Below, piece after piece: positions 5,506 to 7,907 of a stretch of 7,907 nt of DNA. Position 1 is the first letter of the stretch; each line of letters opens with the position of its first letter. The stretch is from Acidobacteriaceae bacterium (GTDB taxonomy: Bacteria; Acidobacteriota; Terriglobia; Terriglobales; Acidobacteriaceae): positions 1 through 7,907 of the forward strand of contig DAHUXF010000117.1 of assembly GCA_027307295.1 (NCBI GenBank), in the 5' to 3' direction. Position numbers and translations under genes: made by a program. A model generated the notes under the pieces. That model was not told the origin of the DNA and searched no databases. It saw only the letters and a list, made by a program, of their open reading frames with translations.

Positions 5506-6275
5506 TGTCCACGGAGCTGCAAAGTCCGGGAAGCAGGAAGCTCAAGCCAGGGTCAGTGAAGCCATCTACGCCGTCTGCCGATGGCGAAACTCTGGCAGAC
5601 CTGAATCGGGAAATTACTGCCTGCACCCGCTGCCCGCGGTTGATCTCCTATTGCCGCAAGATTGGCGAGATCAAGCGCCGTGCTTATCTGGACTGGGAAT
5701 ATTGGGCCAGGCCAGTGCCCGGTTTTGGTGATCCTAAAGCAAGGCTTCTCATCCTGGGGCTGGCCCCAGGAGCGCATGGCTCCAACCGCACAGGCCGCCC
5801 CTTTACTGGGGACGGTTCCGGTAACTTCATGTATCCCGTGCTCCACAAGGCAGGCTTCGCTTCGCAACCTGTTGCCTCACACCGTGACGATGGCCTTTAT
5901 CTGCATGACGCGTACATTACCGCGGCGATCCGCTGCGCGCCGCCGGAAAATAAGCCGGCGCCACAAGAAATCGCCAACTGCGCAGAGCACCTGGACCGCG
6001 AATTTGCCTTGCTGACTGAAGTGAAAGTAGTGGTTGTGATGGGCAAAATTGCCTTTGACGCCTACATGAACTATCTCAAACGGCGAGGCGAACTGAAATC
6101 AAAAGCCGGCTTTCAATTCGGACACGGCGAGACATACCGGCTCGCCAGCGGACGCACCCTGCTTTGTTCCTATCACCCGTCGCTGCAAAACACATTAACC
6201 GGAAAATTGACCGAGAAAATGTTTCTGGGAATATTTAGAAAAGCCGCCAGACTGGTAGCCGGCAATGGATCGTGA
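5505..6275 (+). CDS. udgB: Uracil-DNA glycosylase, family 5 (UdgB-type, Fe-S)
   Basis: 256-residue base-excision repair enzyme that removes uracil, and in family 5 often other deaminated bases such as hypoxanthine, from DNA in the cytoplasm. Motif 1 is GLAPGAHGSNRTGRPF (85-100) followed by TGDGSG; the AHGxNRTGR form without a catalytic Asp or Asn is the family 5 signature, unlike family 4 GEAPG. Motif 2 is SYHPSLQNT (222-230), the HPSxQNT DNA-intercalation loop. Cys40, Cys43, Cys144 and Cys159 are placed to bind the 4Fe-4S cluster typical of this family. The first 28 residues are rich in Ser, Pro and Lys and look disordered; family homology begins near 30. The ATG overlaps the upstream stop by one base, so it is probably translated by coupling. 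It is convergent with the large TPR gene, with 59 bp between. Length is normal and no key residue is missing. Confidence 0.95.
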   Translation: MSTELQSPGSRKLKPGSVKPSTPSADGETLADLNREITACTRCPRLISYCRKIGEIKRRAYLDWEYWARPVPGFGDPKARLLILGLAPGAHGSNRTGRPFTGDGSGNFMYPVLHKAGFASQPVASHRDDGLYLHDAYITAAIRCAPPENKPAPQEIANCAEHLDREFALLTEVKVVVVMGKIAFDAYMNYLKRRGELKSKAGFQFGHGETYRLASGRTLLCSYHPSLQNTLTGKLTEKMFLGIFRKAARLVAGNGS

Positions 6276-6334
6276 AAGCAGCCCACATGGACTGATGTCT
6301 GGCAGCCTATTTAGAATTTAATGTCAACAGGCGG
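6276..6334. other. Convergent intergenic spacer without a recognisable terminator
   Basis: 59 bp between the glycosylase and large TPR stop codons. A hexamer GCAGCC occurs twice (6278-6283 and 6303-6308) as a short direct repeat. No stem-loop with T-tract is visible on either strand, so bidirectional termination here, if any, is not by a canonical intrinsic signal. Confidence 0.4.
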
Positions 6335-7907
6335 CTATCTCTTCGCAACTAAGGTTCTTGCTTTGACTAACTCCGGGCGGTCGGACTCGATGCCTTTGCA
6401 GTTTTCCACTAACTGCGTGTAATAGGTTGAAGCCTTCTCTTTGTGATGGGCCATTTCTGCGGCTCGCGCCGCCCCGAATAAACCGTTGAACCTGTTGGGA
6501 TCGGTCTTAAGTGAGATCTCATATTCGGCCAGCGCCTCCTGCGGGTGGTTCATCTCAAGCAGCATGTCAGCCAGCATCTCCCGTGCTGGCGTTTCGGTTT
6601 CACCTTTGCCAATCTTGTCCTGTTTGTCAGCGACCGCCCGGAGCAATTGCAGAGCGCCTTCGTTTTTGCCCTGGGCAAAAGCGAGCCAAGCATGGGCCTC
6701 ATCATGAGTATTGCTCATGGCAGAGACCTGATGAGGTTTATCTGATTTTCTGGTTGCTTCGACCAGGGCATCGAATTGGTCGGTAGCTATCTGGGCCGCC
6801 ACCGCATTATGCATATGTCCGGCTGCCACAGCATGTGCCCAGAAGGTGAGTGCCCGGACAAAGGGACTTGCGCCCTCTGGTGGCTGAAGAGCCAGGGCTT
6901 CCTGCCATTGCCGCCGTTCCAGCATGTACCGGGCAGCAAAGCCTGCGCGCATAGCATAGTAGTAGTCCTGAAACTCTTCCTCAACGTCCTCGCTACGTAT
7001 TGTCAGCAAGGTGTCCCATTCGGCCTTGGCTTTCCTGTCATCGCCAGTCTGCAAATATGCGGACTCAAGAAAATCCAGAGAGTGCATCTTGTGATGCATC
7101 AGATGCACATGCATATCTCCCATTTTCTCAACGGCACGCAGGGCAGCCTCATTGGATTGAATGTCGTCCTGCCAAAGTCCCAGGCGAGCGAAGATATGAG
7201 AGGGCATGTGTACGGCGTGGGGAGAAGAGGGCGCAATACTGGCATATTTGCGTGCTGCAGCGAGTCCCAGGCTGGCCATGGCCGGATTGTCACACGCATG
7301 AATAATGTAGTGAGCGATACCAGGATGCCCTGGATCCTGTTCAAAAAGCCCATTCAGAATCGACACTGCTTTGCGTTGGTTGGCGAGTGTTGTGTCATTT
7401 TCATGGCCGGAGCCAAGTAACGCCAGAGCATAAAATACCGCCGCTTCGCGATCTTTGGGATTGTGCCGGTACAATTCGTCCATTGCTGTGGCATAGGCGT
7501 CTGCCCGCTGGTCATGGTCTAGTTTGTCGGAGTTACGATAGAAAACAGCCAGAGCGCTGATATATTCATGTTCGCGCTCGGTCTTCGGCTTAAGTTCCTG
7601 GGCATGCTTCAGCAAGCCACTGGCGTGCGCAATATCCACTTTTGAGGGACGGCTCCAGAGTTGGTGGTACAGGCTCATCGCCTGGCCCCAGTCAGCCATG
7701 GCGCACGTCGCGTCTTTTCCGGCAACGTCCTTAAATTGCTTTTCCGCGAGCTCATATTCAAATGAGTGCAGGAGCGCCACGCCGCGTTCAAACGATTTTT
7801 GCACTGCCGCAGCACAGGAGGTAGGAAAGGAAACGTTTCCCAGTTGCTCGCCTGCGCCCATATGGTCGTGGTGTTCGTCAGCTCGAAGAATCAGAACGCC
7901 GCAAGCG
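6335..7907 (-). CDS. Exported histidine-rich TPR protein, 5'-truncated by window edge
   Basis: At least 523 residues; the stop is TAG at 6335-6337. Numbered from the ATG at 7861, the helical repeats run almost throughout: about 24-60 (ALLHSFEYELAEKQFKDVA), 135-180, 195-245, 262-290, 300-325, and a canonical pair near 426-486. The middle is rich in His: HYIIHACD (184-191), HAVHMPSHIF (215-224) and HVHLMHHKMH (251-260). The ATG at 7861 is not the true start: the frame is open to the edge and reads ACGVLILRADEHHDH just before it. This looks like the end of a Sec signal peptide (LRA|DE) followed by a His/Asp-rich mature N-terminus, so the protein is probably exported and its start lies outside. 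The Cys in ACG is followed by hydrophobic residues and is unlikely to be a lipobox. The closest family I recall is uncharacterised TPR proteins of soil bacteria; no enzymatic role is established. Repeat fold sure; function unknown. Confidence 0.88.
   Translation of the reverse strand, partial: ACGVLILRADEHHDHMGAGEQLGNVSFPTSCAAAVQKSFERGVALLHSFEYELAEKQFKDVAGKDATCAMADWGQAMSLYHQLWSRPSKVDIAHASGLLKHAQELKPKTEREHEYISALAVFYRNSDKLDHDQRADAYATAMDELYRHNPKDREAAVFYALALLGSGHENDTTLANQRKAVSILNGLFEQDPGHPGIAHYIIHACDNPAMASLGLAAARKYASIAPSSPHAVHMPSHIFARLGLWQDDIQSNEAALRAVEKMGDMHVHLMHHKMHSLDFLESAYLQTGDDRKAKAEWDTLLTIRSEDVEEEFQDYYYAMRAGFAARYMLERRQWQEALALQPPEGASPFVRALTFWAHAVAAGHMHNAVAAQIATDQFDALVEATRKSDKPHQVSAMSNTHDEAHAWLAFAQGKNEGALQLLRAVADKQDKIGKGETETPAREMLADMLLEMNHPQEALAEYEISLKTDPNRFNGLFGAARAAEMAHHKEKASTYYTQLVENCKGIESDRPELVKARTLVAKR

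Noticed and set aside
6278..6334. Bidirectional terminator between the glycosylase and large TPR genes
   Set aside because: Only a short direct repeat (GCAGCC twice) and imperfect pairing between AGCC and GGCT; no stable stem and no T-tract.
6776..7420. 214-codon plus-strand ORF antisense to the large TPR gene
   Set aside because: Opposite strand of a clear TPR coding sequence; the translation is rich in Cys, His and Trp, with no family motif. It is a shadow frame.
1..7907. Defence island, toxin-antitoxin pair, CRISPR array or mobile element
   Set aside because: No periodic repeats, transposase, integrase, toxin-like small ORF pairs or nuclease/helicase genes are visible; the genes are ordinary metabolic, repair and exported repeat proteins.

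Overview
The window reads as chromosomal DNA of a free-living heterotrophic soil bacterium. The GC content is middling by eye, codon use is even, and genes are packed on both strands. Two secreted tetratricopeptide-repeat (TPR) proteins and a small degenerate receiver protein resemble protein types I associate with Acidobacteriota (Terriglobia/Koribacter-like). That assignment is inference; there is no rRNA or marker gene here to prove it. I see no rRNA, tRNA, CRISPR array, insertion sequence, phage gene or att site.

Layout. (1) Positions 1-2390, plus strand: the 3' part of a major facilitator superfamily (MFS) anion transporter that enters from the left edge, followed after 42 bp by a complete sulfite-oxidase-family molybdoenzyme, probably one operon. 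(2) Positions 2463-3629, minus strand: a class A FAD monooxygenase, convergent with the molybdoenzyme. (3) Positions 3847-4716, minus strand: a small exported helical-repeat protein. (4) Positions 4717-5124: a 408-bp divergent intergenic region with hairpins and candidate promoter elements but no convincing gene. (5) Positions 5125-6275, plus strand: a receiver-like protein lacking the residues for phosphorylation, translationally coupled (TAATG) to a family 5 uracil-DNA glycosylase. (6) Positions 6335-7907, minus strand: a large exported TPR protein running off the right edge.

How the genes fit together. The transporter and molybdoenzyme may handle uptake or export of an organic or inorganic anion together with oxidation of sulfite or a related compound. 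The receiver-like/glycosylase pair is the clearest co-expressed unit and links a phosphorylation-dead signalling fold to base-excision repair. Both TPR proteins are predicted to leave the cytoplasm and have no known function. The large one carries an unusual cluster of histidines inside its repeats. No complete new multi-gene system is evident. The best leads are the histidine-rich TPR protein, the pseudo-receiver/glycosylase coupling, the signal-less sulfite oxidase and the structured upstream region of the smaller TPR gene.

Two starts need correction. The transporter does not begin at the GTG at 12, and the large TPR protein does not begin at the ATG at 7861; both reading frames continue to the window edge. 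For the smaller TPR protein, the ATG at 4716 is preferred over the upstream TTG at 4737.
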